DNA from: Pseudomonas viridiflava | Lineage (GTDB): Bacteria; Pseudomonadota; Gammaproteobacteria; Pseudomonadales; Pseudomonadaceae | Length of the DNA: 64,000 nucleotides | Direction: 5' to 3' | NCBI RefSeq assembly: GCF_900585905.1 | Contig: NZ_UTVH01000034.1 | Location: 248,001-312,000 of the forward strand | In this document: positions 9,941-17,972 of the stretch, piece after piece | How positions within the stretch are numbered: position 1 is the first letter of the stretch | How the letters are laid out: each line of letters starts with the position of its first letter | The notes under the pieces: model-generated | What the model was told of the DNA's origin: nothing | Seen by the model: the letters and a program-made list of their open reading frames with translations, nothing else | The model's database searches: none | Made by a program: the position numbers and the translations under genes

Positions 9941-11542
9941 ATGGTCGCAAATGGATCTGTGGGCAACACTTCTTCGAATACGCCTGTTGTAACAAACTTG
10001 CCGCGCCGGTGGCGGGTTCCTTTGCTGCAGAGCATCGTCCTCCTTGCGTTGCTGTTCGGCAGCAGCTTGCTCGTGTTACCTCTGTACTTTGTCGTTGCGC
10101 CTCTGTTGCTGGTGGTCTGGCTCCCCACGCTTGTGGCTCGCAAGCCGCCCTCCATTGCTTCCGATTCGGCGGTTGATATCAGCCGCCTGACCCGCGACCT
10201 GTCGCGCACCACCAGCCACAACGCGCTGTCAGCGGCTGGCGTCGCGTTCTCGGTCAGGCAACTGGCCGCCAAGGTCCAGTCACAATTGGACGCGGCGCAA
10301 AAGATTGTCACCAGCGCCGACGCGATGATCGCGACGGAGCAGCAAACCGCGCAATCAAGCCAGTCAGCCTTGAGCGCTGCGATGCAGGCGCGGCAGAGCA
10401 GCGAGGCGGGGCGCTCGGTATTGACTGATTCGATCACGCGTATGCACCAACTCAGCCAGCGTGCGGTGGGCAGCCGTGAGCTGATCGAAGCCTTGAGTCA
10501 GCGCAGCGAGGATATTCAGCGCGTGACCCAGGTCATTCAGTCGATTGCCAGCCAGACCAATCTGCTGGCCCTCAATGCCGCCATTGAAGCTGCACGTGCG
10601 GGGGAGCATGGGCGTGGATTCGCGGTGGTGGCCGATGAGGTACGCGGCCTTGCTGGTCGCACCGCGAGCGCCACCGAAGAGGTCGGGCAAATGGTCGCCG
10701 ACATCCAGCAGCGGACCGGCCAGGTGGTCGAGCAGATCAGGCAGCTATCCAGCGACCTGGACAGCGGTGTGACGCAAGTTGAGCTCACGGGTCGGCATCT
10801 GGAAAACATTGCCGAGCTGGCGGTCAGCGTCGAGGCGCAGGTCGGCGGCATCGCTCAGGGCGCTCAGCTCAATCAGCAACAACTGTCGGATCTGTTCGTC
10901 GCCGTTGAGCAAATGCGCAGCGACCTTGCCATCAGCGATGAGCAGACCCGTAAGCTGGCCGAGTCGGCCGTGCAGATGGAAAGCCAGGCCGAAACCATCA
11001 GCGAGCGGCTCGCAGCGGTGAGTCTTGATGATTATCACCAGCGCATTTATGACCTGGCACGTGAGGGCGCGGCATTGATTGCGGCCAGGTTCGAGGCGGA
11101 TATAGATGAGCGGCGCATCACCCTGGAAGACTTGTTCGACCGCAACTATGAGCCTGTCGCCAACAGCAGGCCGGCGAAGTTTCAGACCCGGTTCGACCGT
11201 TACACTGATCAAGTGCTGCCCGCGATCCAGGAGCCACTGCTGGCCCGTCATGACGGTCTGGTTTTTGTCATCGCCTGCACCCCGCAAGGTTATGTGCCCA
11301 CCCACAATGCGGCCTTCAGTCACCCGTTATCCGGAGACGTCGCTGTCGACATGTTACGCAGCCGCAGCAAGCGCAAGTTCGATGATCGCACCGGTATTCG
11401 CTGCGGTAGTCATCAGCAGGCTGTGTTGCTACAGACCTACACCCGCGATACCGGGGAATTGATGCACGACCTGTCAGTACCCATCATGGTCAGACAGCGC
11501 CATTGGGGTGGTTTGCGACTGGGGTATAAACCGCAGAAGTGA
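9941..11542 (+). CDS. Membrane-hairpin methyl-accepting receptor with C-terminal sensor-like domain
   Basis: Chemoreceptor of 533 residues with unusual layout. A tight pair of membrane helices at about 26-63 leaves essentially no periplasmic domain. A cytoplasmic coiled coil and the signalling hairpin follow (tip [14 protein letters not shown] at about 204-217). After the signalling domain is a separate domain of about 165 residues (365-530), rich in aromatic residues and conserved-looking blocks such as DRNYEP and KRKFDDRTG, which may sense an intracellular ligand. The start at ATG 9941 has GGAG upstream. It probably acts on a CheA/CheW pathway from the membrane. The nature of the C-terminal domain is inference; Cache-like or PAS-like folds are possible. 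Confidence 0.85.
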   Translation: MVANGSVGNTSSNTPVVTNLPRRWRVPLLQSIVLLALLFGSSLLVLPLYFVVAPLLLVVWLPTLVARKPPSIASDSAVDISRLTRDLSRTTSHNALSAAGVAFSVRQLAAKVQSQLDAAQKIVTSADAMIATEQQTAQSSQSALSAAMQARQSSEAGRSVLTDSITRMHQLSQRAVGSRELIEALSQRSEDIQRVTQVIQSIASQTNLLALNAAIEAARAGEHGRGFAVVADEVRGLAGRTASATEEVGQMVADIQQRTGQVVEQIRQLSSDLDSGVTQVELTGRHLENIAELAVSVEAQVGGIAQGAQLNQQQLSDLFVAVEQMRSDLAISDEQTRKLAESAVQMESQAETISERLAAVSLDDYHQRIYDLAREGAALIAARFEADIDERRITLEDLFDRNYEPVANSRPAKFQTRFDRYTDQVLPAIQEPLLARHDGLVFVIACTPQGYVPTHNAAFSHPLSGDVAVDMLRSRSKRKFDDRTGIRCGSHQQAVLLQTYTRDTGELMHDLSVPIMVRQRHWGGLRLGYKPQK

Positions 11543-11751
11543 TGAACTGCCTATTGATTGAATCGCGCGCCCGGCAATGTTTTATCAGTTGTTTCGGTGC
11601 TGGTGAGTTGGCCGTCGCAGAAGTAGGAGGAGTCTGAAAGTTTCGTAGTCAGGTTGACGATCATGTATCGCTGAGCAAGCTGAGGGTCAATGACATTTAT
11701 TGATTCAAATGCAGCTTGAATTTTTCAGCTGCGCCAACAGGCGGATATGTG

Positions 11752-13218
11752 ATGAAAAATACATGGAAAGTATTGCCCACAACCGACGCCTTCAACGGAA
11801 CGGCACTGGGCGTAACCGTGCGCCTCGGCGTGTTCTTTGATGGCACGGGTAACAATCGCTACAACAGTCAGATCGGCGCGGATTGCCGAGCGATGGCTGG
11901 GATCAACAAGAACAGGCACATCGCCGAATGTGCCGGTCGACACGACGATGCAGACAGCAGCTACAGCATGGAACTGAGCAATATTGCGAAGCTGGCGGGT
12001 GTCTACAGTCATCGTCCGGTGCCTGCCAATCCGGGTGACGGACTCAAGGCCTACTGGCCGATCTACATCAGCGGGGTGGGCACGCTGTCGGGCGGCCGCG
12101 ACTCCTTCTGGCCGGGGCAGAGTTTTGGTCGAGGCAGAACAGGCGTCATTGCCAAGGTCGCCAGTGCGGTGGAAAAAGTGGGCGCTCGCCTTGAGTCGTT
12201 CTCCCTGCACAACCCGGGCTGTGTGATAAATGCCCTTGAGCTGGACGTTTTCGGCTTCAGTCGCGGAGCTGCGGCGGCCAGGCATTTTGTCAATGAAGTC
12301 CTCAAGCAGAAGATGGGCGGCCTTGAGGGGGTGCTCAACCGTCGTACTGTGGCACTGGGCCCGCAGTTTTCCTGGGTCAGTGGCAGTGTGCGCTTGAAGG
12401 TCATCGGGCTTTTCGACACGGTTGCCGCCATCGGTGGTATCCGGGATCTGGCCAATCTTGGCGATGCCCGCAATGATCGGATCAATCTCTATCTGCCTCC
12501 AGGCTGTGCCGATCAGGTTCTGCACCTGGTGGCGCGTGATGAGGCTCGGCACAACTTCTCGCTCAACAGCGTGATGCCCCATTGGTCACGGGAGATCGTG
12601 CTACCCGGCGCGCATTCCGACATTGGTGGCGGCTACCCGGCGCAGATGGTGGAAAATGTCGTCATGACACGCCCGCACTGGAGCCGTGTCAGTTGCCGGA
12701 CGCCGGTGATGACGACCGGTGCCTGGCAGCGGGCACAGCGTGATCTGGCGATGATTGACGCCGAGCGCTGGCTGGATCCCGATGATCCGCATGCCTCACT
12801 TTCGGTGACGTTCAAGGAGCGACGCACAAGCGGCACGTGCAAGAGGTTAAGCGTCAAGTCGGTGATGGCGGCAGTGTGTATGCAGCGCCAGGTGTTTGAT
12901 CAATTGTCACGGGTGTACCTGCGCATCATGCACACGTTGTGCACCGAGGAGGGCGTCCCGTTCCTGCCGCTGCCCCAGACCCGTGAGCATGCATTGATGG
13001 GGGAATTGCAACCGGTCGCCGCAAAGCTGATGGCGTATGCCAGGGGCGGTGAGTACGCGCTCAGTGAGGAAGAGGAGCTGATGCTGCGCAGGCGCTACAT
13101 CCACCAGTCAGCCCACTGGGGCGCCTTGGTGGAAAGCCGTCGAATGCTCGCCGACGCATTTTTCGTTCACGCCCCCAGGGATGGCGGCAGAATGCGTTAT
13201 TTGAATCAGAATAGCTAA
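11752..13218 (+). CDS. DUF2235 alpha/beta hydrolase, Tle1-type phospholipase
   Basis: Predicted lipase of 488 residues in the DUF2235 family, which includes the Tle1 phospholipase effectors of type VI secretion. The start GVFFDGTGNN is typical. The nucleophile elbow is GFSRG with Ser170. Candidate partners are Asp222 (GLFDTV) and His288 (PGAHSDIGGGY), the spacing expected for a Ser-Asp-His triad. There is no signal peptide and no obvious membrane anchor. The ATG at 11752 follows an AGGCGGA site; an in-frame TTG at 11716 is less likely. No VgrG, PAAR, adaptor or recognisable immunity gene is adjacent, so a secreted antibacterial role is inference. A housekeeping lipase is the alternative. Confidence 0.85.
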   Translation: MKNTWKVLPTTDAFNGTALGVTVRLGVFFDGTGNNRYNSQIGADCRAMAGINKNRHIAECAGRHDDADSSYSMELSNIAKLAGVYSHRPVPANPGDGLKAYWPIYISGVGTLSGGRDSFWPGQSFGRGRTGVIAKVASAVEKVGARLESFSLHNPGCVINALELDVFGFSRGAAAARHFVNEVLKQKMGGLEGVLNRRTVALGPQFSWVSGSVRLKVIGLFDTVAAIGGIRDLANLGDARNDRINLYLPPGCADQVLHLVARDEARHNFSLNSVMPHWSREIVLPGAHSDIGGGYPAQMVENVVMTRPHWSRVSCRTPVMTTGAWQRAQRDLAMIDAERWLDPDDPHASLSVTFKERRTSGTCKRLSVKSVMAAVCMQRQVFDQLSRVYLRIMHTLCTEEGVPFLPLPQTREHALMGELQPVAAKLMAYARGGEYALSEEEELMLRRRYIHQSAHWGALVESRRMLADAFFVHAPRDGGRMRYLNQNS

Positions 13219-13245
13219 AAGCTGTCGCCAGTGATATTGCGAAAC

Positions 13246-13275
13246 GCCCCCTCACTGGCTTAAGGGAGGGGGCTT
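13246..13275 (+). terminator. Probable terminator after the DUF2235 gene
   Basis: GCCCCCTC / GAGGGGGC, an 8-bp perfect stem with a 12-base loop, ends with a short TT. It lies between the convergent DUF2235 and DUF2789 genes. Confidence 0.6.
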
Positions 13276-13324
13276 CCAACACTGGATGCTGGCGATAATC
13301 ATGACAGGCGAGTGCAGACAGCCG

Positions 13325-13564
13325 TCAGTTTGAACCGTGCAGCAAAGCATTCAGTTCGTCTACTATGGGCGCCCATTCTGCGTCCTCGCGCAGCTGTTCC
13401 TTGAGAAAGCGTGCCTGGGTTTCGCTCCAGAATTGGGCATCGGTTAACTTCACGCCCTCGGGCAGTGGGCCATGTTTCTCAGCAAAAGCGTCGATGCTGG
13501 CCTGATCGGAGGGCAGCCCCAGTTGGTCGAACAGAGTTTCCAGAGTTGGTGTGGTGGTATCCAT
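13325..13564 (-). CDS. DUF2789 family protein
   Basis: Small acidic protein of 79 residues, all predicted helical, of the DUF2789 family found widely in Pseudomonas. Family hallmarks are the N-terminal LFDQLGLPSD motif and the C-terminal region ending in the ELNALLHG motif. The function is unknown. The start is supported by GGGAG about 6 bases upstream on the minus strand. It is convergent with the DUF2235 gene and follows, with a 100-base gap, another small gene on the same strand. Confidence 0.85.
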   Translation of the reverse strand: MDTTTPTLETLFDQLGLPSDQASIDAFAEKHGPLPEGVKLTDAQFWSETQARFLKEQLREDAEWAPIVDELNALLHGSN

Positions 13565-13664
13565 GATTTCTCCCGAGGGCGCTGAACCCGCTGAATGATT
13601 GCACAGTGGAAACTGCGTAAAGCATAGGAGCCCGGACGCCCGGCGAGAGTTCGCTGTATTTTGC

Positions 13665-13895
13665 TCAGACGTTCAATGCACCTGCGTCCACTGCGTTCTT
13701 GAGGTCCTGGGCGGCCTCGCGCGCGGCAGCGGCGGCCAGCTCGGCCGTCTTGAACCAGCGGTCTTTTTCTACCTGATAGTAAGTGATAGTGTGCGCTGCC
13801 TGTTTGGCGCGCATCACGATGACGGCCTGGTACTCACCTGCAACTTCTCTGGATTCACCCCAGACAAAGAACTCGCCGATATCAAATTCCGTCAC
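13665..13895 (-). CDS. Small hypothetical protein
   Basis: A 76-residue protein I cannot assign. The N-terminal half looks like beta strands (EFFVWGES, AVIVMRAK, TITYYQVE). The C-terminal half is an alanine-rich helix. The start is GTG at 13895 with a strong AGGAAGG site upstream, which argues that it is real. There is no signal peptide or membrane segment. It reads in the same direction as the DUF2789 gene and may share its transcript. Confidence 0.65.
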   Translation of the reverse strand: MTEFDIGEFFVWGESREVAGEYQAVIVMRAKQAAHTITYYQVEKDRWFKTAELAAAAAREAAQDLKNAVDAGALNV

Positions 13896-14320
13896 TTGCT
13901 ACCTTCCTGTGGTTGACTGGTTACAGATGTGCGCGTTGAAGCTGCCGCCGCAGCGATGTTCAGCGGCGTGAGTATGCCAGCTGTGGGCGCCGCACGGGGC
14001 GCTTTAGTCGTCGCCAGGGGCGGCGGCGCTGGCTGCGAATGAAAGGGTTGACGGCTGAAATTGTCATTAACCACGTCAGGGTGCGCATCGCATGTAGGCG
14101 GCGGGCACCGGCAGCCGGTAGAATCGGCGGCACGCCAGCGTACATCTCGCTGTCTCGTCGATTCTGTGCATGATCACGCATTCGCAATGCCGTGTCGTGC
14201 AGTGCCGTTACAGGCCGCTCAGGGTGCCGGAATGGCAGACCTGATGAACTACCAAAATGTCGTCGTTTTTTCAGCGCCTGATCGTCTGGCGCAATCATAT
14301 TCATGTGGGGAGTTTTAACT
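13896..14320. other. Intergenic region without a convincing gene
   Basis: About 425 bases between a leftward small gene and a rightward unknown gene. It must hold two divergent promoters. Three overlapping open frames cross it, but none has a plausible ribosome site or protein character. No repeat or strong hairpin was found. Confidence 0.5.
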
Positions 14321-14788
14321 TTGGCAGTAGGTACTCTGGAGACTCACGCGCTGTTCGTGCTGGGTGATCTGCGGGCAATGCTTGTTAAGCAGTTTCAGTC
14401 CCGTTTCGTTTATATCTGCGAGCAGTCTGCCGAAGGCATCTACATCGCCGAGATCGATACCGAAACCGCGCTGGTGGTCGACGACAAGCCGCGCCTGGAA
14501 CTGAAAGTGGGTGATCATTTTCGCGCCGCCGTTTTGGCCAGTCGTGAAGGCGGCAAGCTGGAAATCAAATTTCGCGAGCTGAAAATGACCGTTTACGGCC
14601 TGGGTGAATATGCCTACGTCGACATTGCCGAAGGGCACGGCATCGTGTTCAAGGAAGGCCAAGGCGTTCTCATGGTGTTTGCCGCCCACGAACAGCTGCA
14701 GGGCGGCCTGACCAAGACTTTGAAAAGCGCAACGACCAAGGCTGCGAAATGGCGCAAGGGCGAACTGACCTTCAAAGCCAGCGAGTAA
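14321..14788 (+). CDS. Hypothetical protein, probably TTG start
   Basis: Unassigned protein of 155 residues, with no signal peptide or membrane helix. It is predicted to be beta-rich, with alternating acidic and hydrophobic blocks (IYIAEIDTET, RLELKVGDHF), then a basic C-terminus rich in Lys and Thr (TKTLKSATTKAAKWRKGE). I prefer the TTG at 14321 because TGGGGAG is ideally placed 8 bases upstream. The in-frame ATG at 14303 overlaps that site, and an internal ATG (Met-Leu-Val-Lys) would remove the first 20 residues. It converges on the antiporter operon, with only 17 bases between stop codons. Confidence 0.65.
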   Translation: MAVGTLETHALFVLGDLRAMLVKQFQSRFVYICEQSAEGIYIAEIDTETALVVDDKPRLELKVGDHFRAAVLASREGGKLEIKFRELKMTVYGLGEYAYVDIAEGHGIVFKEGQGVLMVFAAHEQLQGGLTKTLKSATTKAAKWRKGELTFKASE

Positions 14789-14805
14789 ACTTCGGCGCGC
14801 TCACG

Positions 14806-15183
14806 TCAGCTGCCCCCGGACGTGCCTGAACTCTCACCGCTGCTCACCTCGGCGGGTACGTCATCGCCAGCCATGCGCTTGCGAAAGAGCCCGGTGCGTG
14901 CCAGCAGCAAAGTGGTTACCGGTACAGTGATGGCGAGCAATACCGGAATCAGCCATGCATGGATCACCGGTGTGGACTTGAGTGCCGAAAAATAAACGAT
15001 CGACGCCAGTGCCACGCACCACGCGCCCAGTGTCGAGGCCAGTGCGGGCGGGTGCATGCGCTGGAAAAAGTCTTTGAGCCGCAATAAGCCCATTGCACCG
15101 GTGAAGGCGAACAGGCTGCTGGCAATCAACAGCGATGCGGTGAGCCACTCGACCCAGAACGGTAGAACCACAGGCGAATTCAT
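14806..15183 (-). CDS. mnhG: Na+(K+)/H+ antiporter subunit G
   Basis: Small membrane subunit (125 residues) of the multisubunit Mrp/Mnh/Pha cation-proton antiporter. Three membrane helices occupy about residues 12-105. The LLRLKDFFQRMHPPA segment is typical of the MnhG/PhaG family. A polar Ser/Gly tail ends the protein. It is the last gene of the operon and starts inside the end of mnhF with a 4-base overlap, indicating translational coupling. It is required for complex function in homologous systems. No terminator is visible before the convergent gene 17 bases away. Confidence 0.93.
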   Translation of the reverse strand: MNSPVVLPFWVEWLTASLLIASSLFAFTGAMGLLRLKDFFQRMHPPALASTLGAWCVALASIVYFSALKSTPVIHAWLIPVLLAITVPVTTLLLARTGLFRKRMAGDDVPAEVSSGESSGTSGGS

Positions 15184-15458
15184 TCGATGACTTCTCCGCG
15201 CAGCAGGAATTTGGCCAGTGCGAACGAGCCGACGAAGCCGAAGAGCGCGATCAGCAGCGCCGCTTCGAAGTAGGTGTCACTGGCGTAGCGAATGCCCAGC
15301 ACCAGCATCATCAGCATGGCGATGATGTACAGGTAATCCAGTGCCAGAACCCGGTCCTGAGCCGAGGGCCCCTTGAACAGGCGGATCAGGGTTAAAACCA
15401 TGGCGAGCGCAAAGATGAACAGGCTGACCAGAATCGCATTATCGAGCAGGGCACTCAT
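15180..15458 (-). CDS. mnhF: Na+(K+)/H+ antiporter subunit F
   Basis: A 92-residue subunit with three membrane helices. The conserved RLFKGPSAQDRVLALD loop carries the family's Gly-Pro and Asp-Arg pairs. It overlaps mnhE and mnhG by 4 bases on either side, so stoichiometric synthesis is likely. It belongs to the Mrp-type inner-membrane complex that exchanges monovalent cations for protons. Confidence 0.93.
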   Translation of the reverse strand: MSALLDNAILVSLFIFALAMVLTLIRLFKGPSAQDRVLALDYLYIIAMLMMLVLGIRYASDTYFEAALLIALFGFVGSFALAKFLLRGEVIE

Positions 15459-15946
15459 TGGAAAATCTCCATCAGCGGACGCTCATAGGTGGTCTTGAAG
15501 TGTTCGATGAATTGCGCTTCGTCGACTTTCAGGTCGAACACGTGCATCAGCAGCACACTTCGATCCAGCGCCAGTTCCGACCACACTGTGCCGGGTATCA
15601 CCGTGGTGATCATCGCCAGCGCGGCCAGTCCATTGGCATCGCGAAGCTCCAATGGCACCTTGACGAACACCGAACGGGGCGGTTTGCGTTGTGCGTTCCA
15701 GATCGTCCATGACACGTCGATATTGGACAGCACTACATCGCGGCCGACCAGCAGCAACAGGCGGACTATCACGCCCGGACGACGAATGCTGACCGGCAGC
15801 GGCCGCAGCGGCGCCATCAGCAGCGGCGCAAGAAAGCCCAGCAGCAGCGCCAGGATCAGGTTGCCGGGGCTGACCGAGCTATTGAGCACCAGCCACAGGA
15901 CGGCCAGTGCCACCGAGAACCAGGGTGCGGGGAAATACCGGCTCAT
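15455..15946 (-). CDS. mnhE: Na+(K+)/H+ antiporter subunit E
   Basis: Subunit E of the Mrp/Pha complex, 163 residues. Two hydrophobic helices lie near the N-terminus, followed by a soluble domain with family motifs such as TVIPGTVWSEL and LLMHVFDL. It starts 4 bases inside mnhD and ends 4 bases into mnhF. In homologues it is needed for complex assembly or activity rather than for ion conduction itself. Confidence 0.92.
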   Translation of the reverse strand: MSRYFPAPWFSVALAVLWLVLNSSVSPGNLILALLLGFLAPLLMAPLRPLPVSIRRPGVIVRLLLLVGRDVVLSNIDVSWTIWNAQRKPPRSVFVKVPLELRDANGLAALAMITTVIPGTVWSELALDRSVLLMHVFDLKVDEAQFIEHFKTTYERPLMEIFQ

Positions 15947-17628
15947 GGCTGCACCGCCGAGATGCCGGTGTCGCTGACCGGGCCGGGCAATGTCCGGGTT
16001 GCCATGACTGACTGAATATACTGCCTGGGCTCATGCAGGGCGGCTGCGGTGTCACGGGTGTAGCGCAGCAGTGGCTCGGCCTGGAACGTCAGTGCGATGC
16101 ACAGACCAAGCAGAATCACGATGGGCAGGCATTCATAGCGCCGCAGCACGGGCGAGGGGCGTTCCTGAGGCGTCCAGAAACGCTGGATACCGATTCGCGA
16201 AAACGCTAGCAGCGAGGCCAGTCCGGAAAATATCAGCAGGCCCACCAGCATCCAGGCGGCGTTGTCGACAGGCTCGTTACGCACCACGTCCAGACCCAGC
16301 GGGTTGAGCAGGGCGCTGAGCAGTGACAGTTTGCCAATGAAGCCGGAGAGCGGCGGCATGCCGATGATGAGCAGGGCACAGGCGATGAAGCTCAGGCCGA
16401 GAAACGCTACCGTCATCGGAATCACCTGGCCGACGACCGCTTTCTGCTCTTCGTCCAGATTGGTGCCGGGTGGCGGGTGCAGCGCCTCGAGGGTCCGTGG
16501 CAACTGGTCGGCGTCCTCCTCCAGCGGTATCTCATTGGCCGAGCGCGAGCGCTCGATCAATTCGGCCAGCAGGAACATCGCACTGAGTGCCAGCGTGGAG
16601 CTGACCAGATAAAACAGGGCACCTGCGGTGAGGCTGGGCTGCGCGAAGCCAATGGCCGACAACAGAATCCCGGCCGATACCAGAATGCTCAAGGCGGCCA
16701 TGCGCTCCAGGCGCTGGGCCGCGATAACCGCTACTGCCGCAGTGACAATGGTTGCCATGCCGCCGTACACCAGCCAGTCACCGCCGAAATACGCGGAAGG
16801 CCCCGCCTGGACCGAGAACAGCAGGGTCCACAGGCGCAGCAAGGTATAGATGCCGACTTTGGTCATGATGGCGAAGATCGCCGCCACCGGCGCGCTCGCC
16901 GCTGAATAAGCCGGCACCAGCCAGAAATTCAGCGGCCACATGCCAGCCTTGGTCAGAAAGGCCACCGCCAGGATCGCCGCACCGGCGTGCAGCAAGCCCA
17001 GGTCCGACTCCGGAACCAACGGAATCTTGACGGCAAGATCGGCCATGTTCAGCGTACCGGTCACGCCATATATGAGTGCCGCGCCGATCAGAAACAGCGA
17101 GGACGCCAGCAGATTGATCGCAATGTAGTGCAGGCCGGCCGAGACCCTGGCGCGGCCCGAGCCATGCAGCATCAGACCATAGGAGGCGGCCAGCAGCACT
17201 TCGAAAAACACGAACAGGTTGAACAGGTCTGCGGTCAGGAAAGCGCCATACAGGCCCATCAACTGTATCTGGAACAGCGCATGGAAGCTGGCGCCTGCAC
17301 GGTCCCAGCGGGCGAGGGCGAACATCAGGGCGCAGACGCCGACGATGCCGGTCAGCACCAGCATCATGGCTGACAGGTGATCCACCACCAGCACGATGCC
17401 AAAAGGGACTTCCCAATTACCGGGCAGGTACACGCCTATCGACCCGGTGGTGCCGGTTTGCTGGACCCATATGAACAGGGTGATGGAAATGCCAAGACCG
17501 AGCAGGCTGGACGCCAGATTGATGTGGGCCTTGAGTGGCCTGTGCTTCTCGCCGAGCCAGAGCATGATCGCAGCCGTGAGCAGGGGCAGCAGAATCGGTG
17601 CCACGATCAGTTGGTTCATCAGCGTCAT
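15943..17628 (-). CDS. mnhD: Na+(K+)/H+ antiporter subunit D
   Basis: Large proton-channel-like subunit of 561 residues with about 14 membrane helices. It is homologous to the NuoL/M/N subunits of respiratory complex I. The conserved region contains LTADLFNLFVFFEVL and TKAGMWPLNFWL, with the glutamate (FFEV) and lysine (TKAG) of the proton path. A hydrophilic loop rich in acidic residues (about 350-395) interrupts the late helices and is somewhat long. It is coupled to mnhC and mnhE by 4-base overlaps. Confidence 0.95.
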   Translation of the reverse strand: MTLMNQLIVAPILLPLLTAAIMLWLGEKHRPLKAHINLASSLLGLGISITLFIWVQQTGTTGSIGVYLPGNWEVPFGIVLVVDHLSAMMLVLTGIVGVCALMFALARWDRAGASFHALFQIQLMGLYGAFLTADLFNLFVFFEVLLAASYGLMLHGSGRARVSAGLHYIAINLLASSLFLIGAALIYGVTGTLNMADLAVKIPLVPESDLGLLHAGAAILAVAFLTKAGMWPLNFWLVPAYSAASAPVAAIFAIMTKVGIYTLLRLWTLLFSVQAGPSAYFGGDWLVYGGMATIVTAAVAVIAAQRLERMAALSILVSAGILLSAIGFAQPSLTAGALFYLVSSTLALSAMFLLAELIERSRSANEIPLEEDADQLPRTLEALHPPPGTNLDEEQKAVVGQVIPMTVAFLGLSFIACALLIIGMPPLSGFIGKLSLLSALLNPLGLDVVRNEPVDNAAWMLVGLLIFSGLASLLAFSRIGIQRFWTPQERPSPVLRRYECLPIVILLGLCIALTFQAEPLLRYTRDTAAALHEPRQYIQSVMATRTLPGPVSDTGISAVQP

Positions 17629-17972
17629 TCCCGCGGCTCCCGGCCATCCACATGGTCAGTGCCGGTCAGCCCCCGGGATGCCAGGAGCAGCACCAGAAAC
17701 AGCGCGGTCATGGCGAAGCTGATGACGATGGCTGTCAGCACGAGCGCCTGCGGCAGGGGATCGGTGTAGTTGAACAGGTCCTGCGGGACGCCATCCTTGA
17801 TGATCGGCTCGCGGCCGATAAAGAGGCTGCCCATGCTGAAGATGAACAGATTGACGCCGTACGACAGCAGGCACAGGCCCATGACCACCTGGAACGTACG
17901 CGGCCGCAGGATCAACCAGACGCCCGATGCGGCCAGCACCCCGATAGCGATTGCAATGACCTCTTCCATCAA
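17625..17972 (-). CDS. mnhC: Na+(K+)/H+ antiporter subunit C
   Basis: Subunit of 115 residues related to NuoK, with three membrane helices. The family segment SYGVNLFIFSMG and the following short cytoplasmic loop with DPLPQALVLTAIVI are present. It overlaps mnhAB and mnhD by 4 bases each. Confidence 0.94.
   Translation of the reverse strand: MMEEVIAIAIGVLAASGVWLILRPRTFQVVMGLCLLSYGVNLFIFSMGSLFIGREPIIKDGVPQDLFNYTDPLPQALVLTAIVISFAMTALFLVLLLASRGLTGTDHVDGREPRE

Noticed and set aside
13892..14074. 60-codon open frame on the minus strand whose stop overlaps the GTG of the 76-residue gene
   Set aside because: GTG start without a ribosome site and low-complexity Pro/Ala composition; the coupling-like overlap is probably chance.
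13960..14304. 114-codon minus-strand frame starting Met-Asn-Met-Ile-Ala
   Set aside because: No ribosome site, arginine-rich out-of-frame character, and it overlaps the likely promoter region of the gene at 14321.
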